DNA of 64,000 nt from contig JAJTCJ010000022.1 of assembly GCA_021323165.1 (NCBI GenBank), positions 1 to 64,000 on the forward strand. The letters run 5' to 3'. A program made the translations under genes and the position numbers. Source of the DNA: Bacteroidota bacterium. Lineage in GTDB: Bacteria; Bacteroidota; Bacteroidia; 2-12-FULL-35-15. Each line of letters opens with the position of its first letter. The first letter of the stretch is position 1. Shown in pieces: positions 30,664 through 41,266 of the stretch. The notes beneath the pieces are model-generated. The model was given only the letters and a program-made list of their open reading frames with translations. It was not told the DNA's origin and made no database searches.

Positions 30664-31821
30664 TTACTCAACCCAACTCTTATAATATTTCCCATCATCA
30701 ATTTTCATAGCATCTTCCGTAACCATTAATGGCTTGAATGTATCAACCATAACAGCCAACTCTTGTGTTACAGTCTGACCGATGCTGCGTTCCATTGCTC
30801 CCGGTGCAGGTCCGTGAGGAATTCCTTTTGGATGCAAGGTGATATGACCCTGTTCAATATTATTTCTGCTCATAAAATCACCATCAACATAATATAAAAC
30901 TTCATCACTATCAATATTGCTGTGATTGTAAGGTGCAGGAATAGACTTCGGATGATAGTCGTACAGGCGCGGACAAAATGAACATACTACAAAAGTTGAT
31001 GTTTCAAATGTCTGGTGAACAGGAGGTGGCTGATGTACTCGTCCGGTGATCGGTTCAAAATTATGTATGCTGAATCCGTATGGGAAATTATAGCCATCCC
31101 ATCCAACAACATCGAACGGATGTGTTGCGTAAACGATCTCATGCATCATTCCTTCTTTCTTTACTTTGACAATAAAATCTCCTTTTTCATCAAAGGTTTC
31201 AAGGTCTGTCGGCAATTTAAAATCTCGTTCACAAAAAGGAGAATGTTCTAATAATTGTCCGGAAGAACTCTTATAACGTTTAGGAGTATAGAAAGGAGAA
31301 TGTGATTCAACATAAAAGATCCTGTTGTCTGTTGTATCAAAATCTATCTGATAAATGATGCCGCGCGGAATAATAAGATAATCGCCATATTCGAATGCGA
31401 TATTCCCCATCAATGTTCTTAGTGTCCCTTTACCTTTATGAATAAAAAGCATTTCATCAGCATCAGCATTCTTATAAAAATAAGTGCGCAATGATTTTTG
31501 CGGAGCTGCTAAGCCAATAATGCAATCAGAATTAATTAACATCGCTTTTCTGCTTTCCAGAAAATCTTCAGTTGGTTTAACCTGAAATCCTTTAAGCAAA
31601 AGTGATTTAATGTTTTTATTGATGGCGATCTTCGGAGTAACATCGTATGACTTTACTATTTCTTTTACCTGGGTCGGGCGATGAACCTGGTATAGTAAAG
31701 AAGAATGTCCATGAAAGCCTTCGGTTCCGAAAAGCTGTTCATAGTATAATCCGCCTGAGGGTTTTTCAAACTGAATGTGACGTTTTTGAGGGAATGATCC
31801 CAGCTTATGATATATAGGCAT
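30664..31821 (-). CDS. hmgA: Homogentisate 1,2-dioxygenase family protein
   Basis: 385 aa; cupin-like HGD motifs (IPRGIIYQI, PPPVHQTFE, HPKGIPHGPAPGAMERSIG); directly downstream of hppD. Confidence 0.9.
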   Translation of the reverse strand: MPIYHKLGSFPQKRHIQFEKPSGGLYYEQLFGTEGFHGHSSLLYQVHRPTQVKEIVKSYDVTPKIAINKNIKSLLLKGFQVKPTEDFLESRKAMLINSDCIIGLAAPQKSLRTYFYKNADADEMLFIHKGKGTLRTLMGNIAFEYGDYLIIPRGIIYQIDFDTTDNRIFYVESHSPFYTPKRYKSSSGQLLEHSPFCERDFKLPTDLETFDEKGDFIVKVKKEGMMHEIVYATHPFDVVGWDGYNFPYGFSIHNFEPITGRVHQPPPVHQTFETSTFVVCSFCPRLYDYHPKSIPAPYNHSNIDSDEVLYYVDGDFMSRNNIEQGHITLHPKGIPHGPAPGAMERSIGQTVTQELAVMVDTFKPLMVTEDAMKIDDGKYYKSWVE

Positions 31822-32067
31822 CTTTGAATTTAAGAGTTAAGGGTTAAATTAAAAAAAGTCAAAAGGAACTGACTTATGAATGATTCTTGAAGAAAGAATA
31901 CTCCTACTCAGGATTACGTTTAGTTACCTGTTTTATATCGATAATAAAAGATTTTCCGATACTATTCATACAACAAATCTAATGAAATGATATGTAAAAT
32001 AAAAGTAAATAATCGTATGATTTTCATCAGTTCTTTGGCACATAGATTATATTGATAATTTTGCAGT

Positions 32068-32871
32068 ATGATCCTTACCGATACCCACACACATTTATAT
32101 TCCAAAGAGTTCGAACCCGACAATGCAGCTTTGATTGAAAAGGCTATAAAATCAGGAGTTACACGTTTTTTTATGCCTAATGTGGACAGCGAATCCATAC
32201 CCGGAATGTTTCAGATAGAAAAGCAGTTTCCAGAGAATTGTTTTCCTATGATGGGGTTGCATCCCTGTTCGGTTAACCAGACCTATCAGCAGGAACTGAA
32301 AGTGATGGAGTATTGGTTGAATAAAAGAAAATTCACTGCTATCGGTGAAATAGGGATAGATCTATATTGGGATAAGACTTTTTTCGAGCAGCAGCAGGAT
32401 GCCTTTCGAACACAAATAGGTTGGGCGAAAAAATATAATATTCCGTATGTGATTCATTCGCGCAACGCCTTTGATGAAACGATGGCTATTGTAAATGAAT
32501 TTAAGAATGAAAAGATTAAAGCGATATTTCATTGCTTCAGCGGAAACGTTGAACAGGCTGAACAGGTTATTTCTGCAGGTTTACCTGCCGGAGCTTCTCT
32601 CGCGGAGGCAGGTGATTTTAAACTGGGAATTGGTGGTGTTGTGACATTCAAAAATTCGGGTCTTGATAAAGTTGTTGAAGCGATAGATCTGAAGCATCTC
32701 GTTCTGGAAACAGATGCTCCTTACCTTGCTCCGGTTCCTTTCCGCGGTAAGCGCAATGATCCCAACTACCTTGTTTTAATAGCACGAAAAGTAGCAGACA
32801 TTAAAAATATAAGTATTGAAGAAGTTGCTGCTGTAACTACGCAGAATTCGATTGATGTTTTTGGGAGGTAA
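32068..32871 (+). CDS. TatD family metal-dependent hydrolase
   Basis: DTHTHLYSKEF, GEIGIDLYWDKTFFEQQ, HSRNAFDE, IFHCFSG, ETDAPYLAPVPFRGKRN. Confidence 0.95.
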   Translation: MILTDTHTHLYSKEFEPDNAALIEKAIKSGVTRFFMPNVDSESIPGMFQIEKQFPENCFPMMGLHPCSVNQTYQQELKVMEYWLNKRKFTAIGEIGIDLYWDKTFFEQQQDAFRTQIGWAKKYNIPYVIHSRNAFDETMAIVNEFKNEKIKAIFHCFSGNVEQAEQVISAGLPAGASLAEAGDFKLGIGGVVTFKNSGLDKVVEAIDLKHLVLETDAPYLAPVPFRGKRNDPNYLVLIARKVADIKNISIEEVAAVTTQNSIDVFGR

Positions 32872-33007
32872 TTTTATTAACCGCGAAGACACAAACGCGC
32901 AAAGAGAGCGCTTAATGTTAAACACTACGTTTATACAGATTCGTAAATTCGTAACACATTCGTTATCCGTACCTTCATATTCGTAAATTCGCTTCAAATT
33001 CGTAACT

Positions 33008-34030
33008 ATGAGATCCAAAGTTTTATTAATATACACAGGCGGAACGATCGGCATGATGCAGGATGCCAAGTCAGGGCAATTAAAGCCTTTCGATTTTAAG
33101 CATCTTTCTGAACAGATACCTGAGCTGAATAAGTTTGATGTTTCATTGTCTGCTGTTTCCTTTGGAAAGCCTATTGATTCTAGTGATATGAGTCCTGATG
33201 TATGGATCGAGATTGCTGAAACAATTAAAAAAAATTACGATAAGCATGATGGTTTTGTGATCCTTCACGGAAGTGATACTATGTCTTTCACTGCTTCTGC
33301 ATTAAGCTTTATGCTTGAAAATCTGAACAAGCCTGTTATTCTCACGGGGTCTCAATTGCCTATCGGAACTATCCGGACAGACGGGAAAGAAAATTTAATT
33401 ACTGCGATCGAGATCGCTGCAGCAAAAGAAAAGGGAAAACCGGTTGTTTCAGAAGTTTGTATATATTTTGAATATCAGCTTTACCGCGGGAATCGGACTC
33501 ATAAATACAATGCGGAACATTTCCAGGCTTTTCAATCACCGAATTATCCAATCCTTGCAGAAGCCGGAGTTCATATCAAATACAATCGCAGCGCATTAAA
33601 AAAAGTCGGAACAAAAAAGCTTAATGTACAGACAAAGCTGAATACGGATATTAGTATTCTGAAAATGTATCCGGGAATTTCTGAGCATGTAGTGAATGCT
33701 ATTCTTGGAACAAAGAATTTAAAAGCGTTGATCATAGAAACATTTGGTGCAGGGAATGCAACTACGCAGCAATGGTTCATTGATGCGCTTAAAAAGGCGA
33801 TCTCAAAAGAAATAACTATTTTAAATGTAACTCAATGTAATGCCGGTAAAGTGGAGCAGGGGAAATATGCTACCAGTGCTGCATTTAATAAAATTGGTGT
33901 GATAGGAGGTTCGGACCTCACAAGTGAAGCCGCTGTTGCCAAACTGATGTATGTTTTGGGTTCTACAACAAAACAAAAAGAGATCGAAAAATTATTGAGG
34001 TCGGATCTTCGTGGAGAAATGACAATTTAA
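33008..34030 (+). CDS. Type I asparaginase
   Basis: LLIYTGGTIGMM and VILHGSDTMSFTASALSFML asparaginase active-site motifs. Confidence 0.95.
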   Translation: MRSKVLLIYTGGTIGMMQDAKSGQLKPFDFKHLSEQIPELNKFDVSLSAVSFGKPIDSSDMSPDVWIEIAETIKKNYDKHDGFVILHGSDTMSFTASALSFMLENLNKPVILTGSQLPIGTIRTDGKENLITAIEIAAAKEKGKPVVSEVCIYFEYQLYRGNRTHKYNAEHFQAFQSPNYPILAEAGVHIKYNRSALKKVGTKKLNVQTKLNTDISILKMYPGISEHVVNAILGTKNLKALIIETFGAGNATTQQWFIDALKKAISKEITILNVTQCNAGKVEQGKYATSAAFNKIGVIGGSDLTSEAAVAKLMYVLGSTTKQKEIEKLLRSDLRGEMTI

Positions 34031-34059
34031 GGAAGAATTGAAATCAATTCTTCCTCATT

Positions 34060-34938
34060 TTACTTAAATGATATCACTTTCATTAATTCATCCAGCTTCG
34101 GTGATAAAACTATTTCTGTTCTTCTGTTCTTTGCCTTTCCTTCCGTAGTTGAATTATCTGCAATTGGTGAGAATTCACCTTTTCCTGCTGCTGTCAGTTT
34201 TTTAGCGTCCATTCCATATTCGTTGGTTAATAAACGCACAACGTTTGTTGCTCTTGCAGCACTTAGATCCCAGTTGTCTTTGAACACTGCTGTTTTGATC
34301 GGAACATTGTCTGTATGCCCTTCTATAGCAATACTTACATCACTGTTTTTATTCAGTACTTCTGCCAGTTTCTTCAATGCTTCTTTTCCTTTTGTTTCTA
34401 CGTCCGGACTTCCTGATTTGAACAATAATTTATCTGACATGGAAACATAAACTTTTCCATCACGCATATTGACGGTAAGCTCATCGGCATTAAAACCAAG
34501 CAATGCCTTTTTAACAGTATTGGTAAGAGCAGACATGATAGAATCCTGTCGGTTTATAATACCTTGCAGATCCTGGAGCTTCGCTTCTTTTTCTTTAAGA
34601 TCTTTTTCTTTCTTTTCTAATTCCGATTGTTTTTTTTTAAGATCATCACTAAGGCTGGCTACCGTAGTTCCTGAAGTAGCCTTTAAGCTTTCGTAATCTT
34701 TATTGAGGCTTTCCATATTTTTAGTCAGTGATGCCACTTCTTCAGCTTTTTGTTTACTCAGATTGCATAATGAATCTCTTTCGGAGAGTGCTTTTTTATA
34801 TCGTTTTGAGAAAACTTCAGGTTTTTTGGAAGACGAATCTCCGCATAAAACATGGGGTTTGCAGCTTTGTAAAGAAATTAAAAACGATCCTGATATGATC
34901 AGATAAAAACAGGAGAAATATTTTTTCATAAAATTCAT
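34060..34938 (-). CDS. OmpA family lipoprotein/outer-membrane protein with coiled-coil
   Basis: C-terminal IAIEGHTDNVPI...LSAARATNVVRLL...AAGKGEFSPIADNSTTEGKAKNRRTEIV; N-terminal lipobox-like SLQSC. Confidence 0.92.
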   Translation of the reverse strand: MNFMKKYFSCFYLIISGSFLISLQSCKPHVLCGDSSSKKPEVFSKRYKKALSERDSLCNLSKQKAEEVASLTKNMESLNKDYESLKATSGTTVASLSDDLKKKQSELEKKEKDLKEKEAKLQDLQGIINRQDSIMSALTNTVKKALLGFNADELTVNMRDGKVYVSMSDKLLFKSGSPDVETKGKEALKKLAEVLNKNSDVSIAIEGHTDNVPIKTAVFKDNWDLSAARATNVVRLLTNEYGMDAKKLTAAGKGEFSPIADNSTTEGKAKNRRTEIVLSPKLDELMKVISFK

Positions 34939-35083
34939 TTTTTGAATTTTAGTACTAAAAAATTATGCTAGATAAGGAATTAAATGATTATTCTGCTTGT
35001 TTCTTTACAAAGCAAAGTTTAAAAAAAGGGAAATAAAAGATTATAGCTTTACGCTATGTCGCCATGAAAACATGGCGAATGTT

Positions 35084-35302
35084 TTAGCCTTTAGGTAAGA
35101 TATTATTAATTGCCTGCTTCACGATCACTTCATAAACTTCACAACAGATCTTTTCTTTCTTGAATTTCACAATCACTCCTTTTTGGGATTCACTAAAAAC
35201 TACAACGTCTTTGGCTGAGGAGGTTTTAATCTTACATTCAGGATTGATGCATTTAAGATGTTGAATTTTTGAAATAGCTTCTGTTATAAATTTTTGTTTC
35301 AT
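35084..35302 (-). CDS. Small hypothetical protein with paired cysteines
   Basis: 72-aa ORF with no competing longer ORF; KCINPECK and KICCEVYE. Confidence 0.45.
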   Translation of the reverse strand: MKQKFITEAISKIQHLKCINPECKIKTSSAKDVVVFSESQKGVIVKFKKEKICCEVYEVIVKQAINNILPKG

Positions 35303-35474
35303 GTAAGTAAAAATACGTAGATAAAAGTTGACTTAAATCAATTTTATTTATAATCTTCTTATTAACAAAAATGAATACCAATGGCTGTTGGGGAATTGTT
35401 TCCTCAAATGAGTTGTTTTGAATACTGGCTGATCATTTTACTTCCGTAAAATCAACACTTTAATAATCCAAAAT

Positions 35475-36029
35475 TCAAAAACTTGTTCCTGCAGCAGATT
35501 GCTTAAAGTTGTTTAAATTCTCGCTGAGTTTTTTCTTTAATTGTTCAATTTCAGTACGAAGTTCTCTGTTGGTTTCTGAAAGTTCATTAATAAGATCTGT
35601 TTTTTTAGCTTCTAATGTCTTCAGATCTGTGATGTCTCGGGTGAAACATCTGGTATGAACAAACTTGTCATCCTTCCATAAAACATTTGAATTGATCAAT
35701 ACCGGTTTTATCTGTCCGTTCTTACAAAGTAACTGTGCCGGGTAATTCTTCAGGGTTTCTTTTCTTATTAATCTAGAAAGTATATCTTCAATAACGTTTT
35801 TATCCGCATGGAAATTACTGATGTGTTTTCCTATATACTCTTCTTTACTATAACCCAAAGATTCCAGTTCCGCTTTATTGGCCCACACTATTATTCCGCT
35901 CCCATTCACCCAATGCAATGGTATAGAGGCATTCTCAACAAAGTCAGTTAATTCGTCAACCCGCGATTGAAGTTCCAGCCGCGTTTTCTCACTTTCTTCC
36001 AGTTTGATCTTAAGTGTTTCTATGTCCAT
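35475..36029 (-). CDS. PAS-domain protein flanked by coiled coils, no kinase domain
   Basis: 184 aa; ASIPLHWVNGSGIIVWANKAELESLGYSKEEYIGKHISNFHAD PAS signature; C-terminal heptads. Confidence 0.8.
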   Translation of the reverse strand: MDIETLKIKLEESEKTRLELQSRVDELTDFVENASIPLHWVNGSGIIVWANKAELESLGYSKEEYIGKHISNFHADKNVIEDILSRLIRKETLKNYPAQLLCKNGQIKPVLINSNVLWKDDKFVHTRCFTRDITDLKTLEAKKTDLINELSETNRELRTEIEQLKKKLSENLNNFKQSAAGTSF

Positions 36030-36155
36030 TAACTATCAAATAATTACAATTTTAATTTCTCTTTTAATATTTAAAAATCAGCATTTGTTAAGAAAAACAT
36101 GAATAGTTTTCGGTGAAAGCCGAAAAAAAATAGCCGAAACAGTTGTCACATTTTA

Positions 36156-37706
36156 TTAGAGCAATTTTTTTGGTATAATCTTCCTTGAGCCTGCTTTTAT
36201 ACGTTTCTTTAGGCTTGCTTTATGATCTGAGTTTTTCTCTAAAGTGGTTTTCCAGGAATTTTCGGGTAAGAATTCTTCCTCAACATATTTAGAAAGGTTT
36301 TTAGCAACTTTCTCCGATCGTATGATAACAATACATTCGGTGTTAAGATTCGCGCTGCGTGGATCGAAGTTATATGATCCGATAACAGATGTTATACCAT
36401 CAATAATAATTGTTTTTGAGTGCATACCGTAAACAGGTTTATAATTTAATCCGGCCTGCACTTCAGGGATCATAAGTTTAAACCTGACTTGAGGATCAGG
36501 TTTAAATTCATATACCTGAATCCCTGCCTTTAGAATTTCTTCTCTGTCTTTCTGATAACCGCTGAACGCTTCAGGATTATCAATGGATGCAAGACTATTG
36601 GTAAGCAATCTTATCCTGACACCGCGGTTTATTGTTTCTGTGATCAGCTGCTTGCCTTGTTCTGTAGTAATAAAATATGGACTCTGGATATCGATCGTAG
36701 ATTTAGCACTTTTAAAAAGACTGATAAGTGAATCTGTGCAAACCCCACCTTCACGTTTTTCTTTTTCCTCATTTTTGCCGGGGATATCGGATACAAAAGA
36801 GATCTGAGATACCCACACAAGTTCTCCTGATCTTTGTGCTGCTTTAAGCTCCTCAGGAAATTGCTTTAACTTGGATCTCATTTCTGCAGAAAATTCTTTT
36901 TCGGCATCTTCATGCAAACGGTTCAAACGCGCCCTGTCATTCATTTGCTTTTTTGCGCTTCGGCCTGACAGCTCTGAATAACGAACAGTAAGTTTATCAT
37001 TCCAGAATTGATCAAAAGAGATCTTAACATCATCTACAGCCTTACCCATCATCATCACATCCCTGTCTCTGAAATTGTATTTATCATCATAATCAAAATA
37101 TTCATCAGCAATATTTCGTCCTCCGGTTATACATACTTCATCATCAAACGTCATTGTCTTATTATGCATGCGTCTTAACAATCTGTTTGAATTTTTTGCA
37201 AGGTTCCATATTCTTCTGTCAAGCCGGCCAAGCATCAATCCCGCATTATACACGCGAATCTCAATGTTTTCATGTGAATCAAGTAAACGGATTTCATAGC
37301 TTCTCATTCTGCTTGCTGCATCATCAATAAGGATGCGGATCTTTACACCTTTATCCGCGGCCTGGACAATGCGGTCGCAGGCAATTCGTCCGGTTACATC
37401 TTTTGCAAAACTATAATATTGAATATCGATCGATCTTTGGGCATGATCAAGAAGCCAGATCCTTGCTATAAAACTGTTGCCGCCATTTTCAAGAGTATAA
37501 ACTCCTGTCTTTTTTTTAAGATCATCGCTTTTAATACCCAGGGCTTTATAAACATCAAGCGAATCAGATTTAATATTGGATGCGGGATGCTGTTTATTCG
37601 GTTTTTCGCGGTTAAGCGAACAGGAAACCGTTAAGCAGATACATAAAACTGATAGTATGTAATTATTCATACAGTGTGAATATCCTTGACTGGAGCATTC
37701 AACCAT
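36156..37706 (-). CDS. Phospholipase D-family lipoprotein (two HKD motifs); true start probably at MNNYILSVLCICLTVSC
   Basis: HNKTMTFDDEVCITGGRNIADEYF and HSKTIIIDGITSVIGSYNFDPRSANLNTE; lipobox LTVSC. Confidence 0.88.
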   Translation of the reverse strand: MVECSSQGYSHCMNNYILSVLCICLTVSCSLNREKPNKQHPASNIKSDSLDVYKALGIKSDDLKKKTGVYTLENGGNSFIARIWLLDHAQRSIDIQYYSFAKDVTGRIACDRIVQAADKGVKIRILIDDAASRMRSYEIRLLDSHENIEIRVYNAGLMLGRLDRRIWNLAKNSNRLLRRMHNKTMTFDDEVCITGGRNIADEYFDYDDKYNFRDRDVMMMGKAVDDVKISFDQFWNDKLTVRYSELSGRSAKKQMNDRARLNRLHEDAEKEFSAEMRSKLKQFPEELKAAQRSGELVWVSQISFVSDIPGKNEEKEKREGGVCTDSLISLFKSAKSTIDIQSPYFITTEQGKQLITETINRGVRIRLLTNSLASIDNPEAFSGYQKDREEILKAGIQVYEFKPDPQVRFKLMIPEVQAGLNYKPVYGMHSKTIIIDGITSVIGSYNFDPRSANLNTECIVIIRSEKVAKNLSKYVEEEFLPENSWKTTLEKNSDHKASLKKRIKAGSRKIIPKKLL

Positions 37707-37767
37707 ACTGTTTAAATAAATATACCAGCGATTATATGCCTTGTAACTACGCTATAAGTAAAAGAAA

Positions 37768-37786
37768 AATGCCCTTACGGGCATTA
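37768..37786 (-). terminator. Short hairpin, possible terminator or intergenic palindrome
   Basis: AATGCCC-TTACG-GGCATT between two minus-strand genes. Confidence 0.4.
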
Positions 37787-37815
37787 AACTCTTAAAAAGA
37801 AAACAATTATTTTTG

Positions 37816-38394
37816 TTATTGGATCTTAGTTTGAAAGGTAATGTCAATATCGGTTTCACCCGGAGTATAACTTCCGTTTTTTACCCCTGCCTGATGACGC
37901 AGCACAATATGTGTTGTCCCGGAACTTGCTGATCCCGTTTTCCACTTGGTCTGAAGACCCAAAGGCAGCGGTGTTGGATTTGTATCGAGATCCAGTATAG
38001 TAATTGTTTCGTTTATTCCGGCTCCTGGTGTGAAAAAGAACAAATGATCATTCGCTTCCTCTTTTATTTCTTTTGAAATTGTATCAGCAGGGGTTTTGGT
38101 TTCATCCAGGATGGTTATATATGCCAGATAAGTAGTGTTGGCTGATAATTTAACAGTATCAAACTGAACAGGAGGATTGCCGCCATCACCATCCGGATCA
38201 CGAAACTGAGCTGCGACAGATGGTGCAAATCCTGCCGAATCTGTAAAGTTTAATCTGAAGGTTGTCATTATTTCTGATTCATTTACCGGTGGCGGTGGTT
38301 CTGCAACAGGCGAATCTGTATCTTTTTTACAACCTGTAAAAATTGAAATGGCAATTATGAGTAAGATGGCGAATGTTTTTAAAGTTGTTTTCAT
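37816..38394 (-). CDS. Lipoprotein of the TonB-receptor-associated type
   Basis: 192 aa; lipobox IFTGCKKD; directly downstream of the TonB receptor gene. Confidence 0.65.
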   Translation of the reverse strand: MKTTLKTFAILLIIAISIFTGCKKDTDSPVAEPPPPVNESEIMTTFRLNFTDSAGFAPSVAAQFRDPDGDGGNPPVQFDTVKLSANTTYLAYITILDETKTPADTISKEIKEEANDHLFFFTPGAGINETITILDLDTNPTPLPLGLQTKWKTGSASSGTTHIVLRHQAGVKNGSYTPGETDIDITFQTKIQ

Positions 38395-38410
38395 AATATT
38401 TTTTGTTTAC

Positions 38411-40744
38411 TTATTTTTCTGTTGATTTTGTTTTCGGAGAATAATTAATTGGAATCTTTAATCGTAAAGTGATGTTTCTCCCCATCTCATCGCTATAATA
38501 TCTGAATCGATTCATGTAATTTCTATAAGAAGTGTTCAGTAAATTATTACATCCAATGCCAATTGTAATTGTTTGTGTGCCCAGATGTACGGTTGTTCCC
38601 ATTTCTAAATTGATAAGTGTATAAGCTTTTGGAGGACTGAGATAATCGCTGTTGGCAGGAACTCTCCATTGTTTATTCGTGTACTCAGCATTTAAAGTGA
38701 TATAGCTTTCGCTGATCTTTTTCGCTTTTTTAAAATTATAAGTTATTTCTCCGGAGAACCTATCTGAAGGCATCTGTATTAACCAGTCATTTGTGGTTTT
38801 ATTAAATGCCCTTAAAACGGAGGCTTTACCTGTTATTAATAATTGCGGAATAATGTAATAGCTTAGCTGTGCATCCAGTCCGGTAAATGTGGCATCACTC
38901 TGAGTATAAACAAATGTTGGGAAAGAACCATGTATAGTAACTGTCGCAGGAATTTGTGGCTGCAGGTTTATATAATCATCAATTATATTATGATACAATT
39001 CTACTTCTGCATGCAGCTTTTCTGAATGATAATTCATACCGGCAATAAAGTTATAAGCCTTTTCAGGTTTTAATGTTTTATCACCAATTTCAAATGTCGC
39101 AGAACCATGATGAATTCCATCGCTGTACAATTCATTTACAGCAGGCGGCCTCCAGGCGCTTCCCGCATTGAAATTAAATGATACTTTTTTAGATGCTTTA
39201 TAAACTGCTGTCAGAGTCCCCGAAACATTTTCATAATTATAAATGGGTGATACAATTACTTTTCCTTCGTATTTATAAATCCTCAGCCACCTGTAGTCAT
39301 AGCGGATACCTGCTTCCAATTGGAACTTATTCCTGCTGTATTTTTCTATCCAGTAAATTCCGCCCGAATAATTCCGGTAATTCGGAATAAAGTATCTTCC
39401 TGAATAAGTGTTGCCCTGGGTCATTCCGCTTACACCGATCATTCCTGTAAAATGTTTAATGTAATTATGCTCCCAGGTCAGGTCTGCGGAATGACTTGTA
39501 ATTTCAAATTGCAATTCAGGTTTGTTCAAAGCAGCAAGCGAATCATTCAATGGCTTGTCTTTACTAAATTCATTACGTAAATTATACTGCCGTGCATAAA
39601 TGATATTTAACTTTCCGGCCTTTCCGGTGAGTACAAAAGCCTTAGCTTTAAATAATTCATGTTCGATATGCTGGTATGGCCGGTCGATCGAATAAGTAAA
39701 TTCTCCTTTTTCAAGCGGCTCTGTGCGGTTTATTGCATCATAAAGATCACTTACATTTCCAATGTGCGCGCCAGCGAAAATTCCAAGTGTAGTATTGAAC
39801 TGACTGTAAAATATTTCTGCACCGTACTTTTCTTTTTTCCATCCGGCTGCCGCAGAAAAGTTATATTCTTTCATCCCGGTGTTCTTTAAATAATAAGTTG
39901 GCGTATGTGTGGCGCCTGATTGTTTTAAAGTTCCCTGAAGCCTCCAGCTAAGTGCCGGAATTTTTTTAAAATTCTGCTCAAGCATTGCTGAAGCTGTTCC
40001 TGATCTTCCATTGCTCATCCCCACTAAATTTACTTCAGCGCCAACACCTGCTGAATCTCTCAGTTTATTTGGTTCGACCAAAATTACACCTGCAATTGCA
40101 TCTGATCCGTAACGTACACTGTTGGCTCCTTTTATAACTGTTAATTTATTGGCAATAAAGGGATCGATTTCCGGGGCATGTTCACTTCCCCATTGTTGTC
40201 CTTCTTGTCTTATTCCGTTATTCAGGATCAGGATCCGATTACTGTGCATCCCATGAATCACCGGTTTTGAAACGTTTCCACCTGTTTGTATTGTATTTAC
40301 TCCTGTTATGGTTTTCAATGCTTGCCCTAATGATTCTCCACGCTGTTCATCAAGCTCTCGTCCTTTCATTTCATAAGATGGCTGAACAGTTTTTTCAGGA
40401 ACTTTTTCAGAAACAATATTTACTAATCCTAATTCATGGAGGTGATGCTCAGGATAAAAGTTCTTTGTTTGGTCAGCGGTGATTGTAATTAACTCCGAAA
40501 TACTATCGCAGCCTATATGTACACAGGTGATGGTGTATGTACCCGGGCAAAGTCCGCTTATAACATAATATCCAAGGCTGTCTGTAATTGCACCTTTCCC
40601 CGACTCTTTTATAAAAATGGTAGCAAACTCTAAAGGTTGGCGATCATGGTGATCAATTACCTTTCCTTGCAGGGTGAGATCACACTGGCTGATGCTTAAT
40701 AATGCATTAAGCAGAAGGAAAAATATACTGAGAGTTTTTTTCAT
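38411..40744 (-). CDS. TonB-dependent receptor with N-terminal carboxypeptidase-like domain
   Basis: 777 aa; LQGKVIDHHDRQPLEFATIFIKESGKGAITDSLGYY; plug region LGQALKTITGVNTIQTGGNVSKPVIHGMHSNRILILNNGIRQEGQQWG. Confidence 0.93.
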   Translation of the reverse strand: MKKTLSIFFLLLNALLSISQCDLTLQGKVIDHHDRQPLEFATIFIKESGKGAITDSLGYYVISGLCPGTYTITCVHIGCDSISELITITADQTKNFYPEHHLHELGLVNIVSEKVPEKTVQPSYEMKGRELDEQRGESLGQALKTITGVNTIQTGGNVSKPVIHGMHSNRILILNNGIRQEGQQWGSEHAPEIDPFIANKLTVIKGANSVRYGSDAIAGVILVEPNKLRDSAGVGAEVNLVGMSNGRSGTASAMLEQNFKKIPALSWRLQGTLKQSGATHTPTYYLKNTGMKEYNFSAAAGWKKEKYGAEIFYSQFNTTLGIFAGAHIGNVSDLYDAINRTEPLEKGEFTYSIDRPYQHIEHELFKAKAFVLTGKAGKLNIIYARQYNLRNEFSKDKPLNDSLAALNKPELQFEITSHSADLTWEHNYIKHFTGMIGVSGMTQGNTYSGRYFIPNYRNYSGGIYWIEKYSRNKFQLEAGIRYDYRWLRIYKYEGKVIVSPIYNYENVSGTLTAVYKASKKVSFNFNAGSAWRPPAVNELYSDGIHHGSATFEIGDKTLKPEKAYNFIAGMNYHSEKLHAEVELYHNIIDDYINLQPQIPATVTIHGSFPTFVYTQSDATFTGLDAQLSYYIIPQLLITGKASVLRAFNKTTNDWLIQMPSDRFSGEITYNFKKAKKISESYITLNAEYTNKQWRVPANSDYLSPPKAYTLINLEMGTTVHLGTQTITIGIGCNNLLNTSYRNYMNRFRYYSDEMGRNITLRLKIPINYSPKTKSTEK

Positions 40745-40909
40745 TATTACAACTTTTCAAATGCAGATAAAAGAGTAAAACAAAATATACTGATTGAATG
40801 GTTTGATTATATGGAATCGGAAATACATTATTAGTTTATTCCGGTGCATATATATGTTTCACTACGGCAATTTACCATAGCGAAAACGGCCTGAAGAAAT
40901 CAGAAGAAG

Positions 40910-41266
40910 TTAAATGATTGGCGGAGCGCGCGAGCCGGAATGATCAATTGTATTTAACTCATAAACACAATTAATAGATGGAGTGTAAGAAAAGGTAGAA
41001 CTAAATAAGATTAGAGCATCCGCGATTTCAATGGGTTCCTCAGATGATGTGAAAGTGAAGCTGCAGATCGAACAATGGTGCTCCAAACTATGAAAGTGTT
41101 TGTCACTTTCGCTGCAATGAATATCATCAGAATGTTCAAATGCATGAAGCTCCTTTTCAGCTAAGGGAAATAGGAAAAGAAGCAGAAAGAAAACAGATAT
41201 ATATTTCTTTAAATTTTGATGCATTAATGCAAAAGTACTAAATATATTGTTATTCTTTACTGCCAT
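40910..41266 (-). CDS. Small secreted/membrane His/Cys-rich protein, probably metal-binding (start more likely at MHQNLKKY, ~41225)
   Basis: Hydrophobic N-terminus then AFEHSDDIHCSESDKHFHSLEHHCSICSF; C-terminal RAPPII resembles DUF2946-like proteins; upstream of and co-oriented with the TonB receptor. Confidence 0.6.
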   Translation of the reverse strand: MAVKNNNIFSTFALMHQNLKKYISVFFLLLFLFPLAEKELHAFEHSDDIHCSESDKHFHSLEHHCSICSFTFTSSEEPIEIADALILFSSTFSYTPSINCVYELNTIDHSGSRAPPII

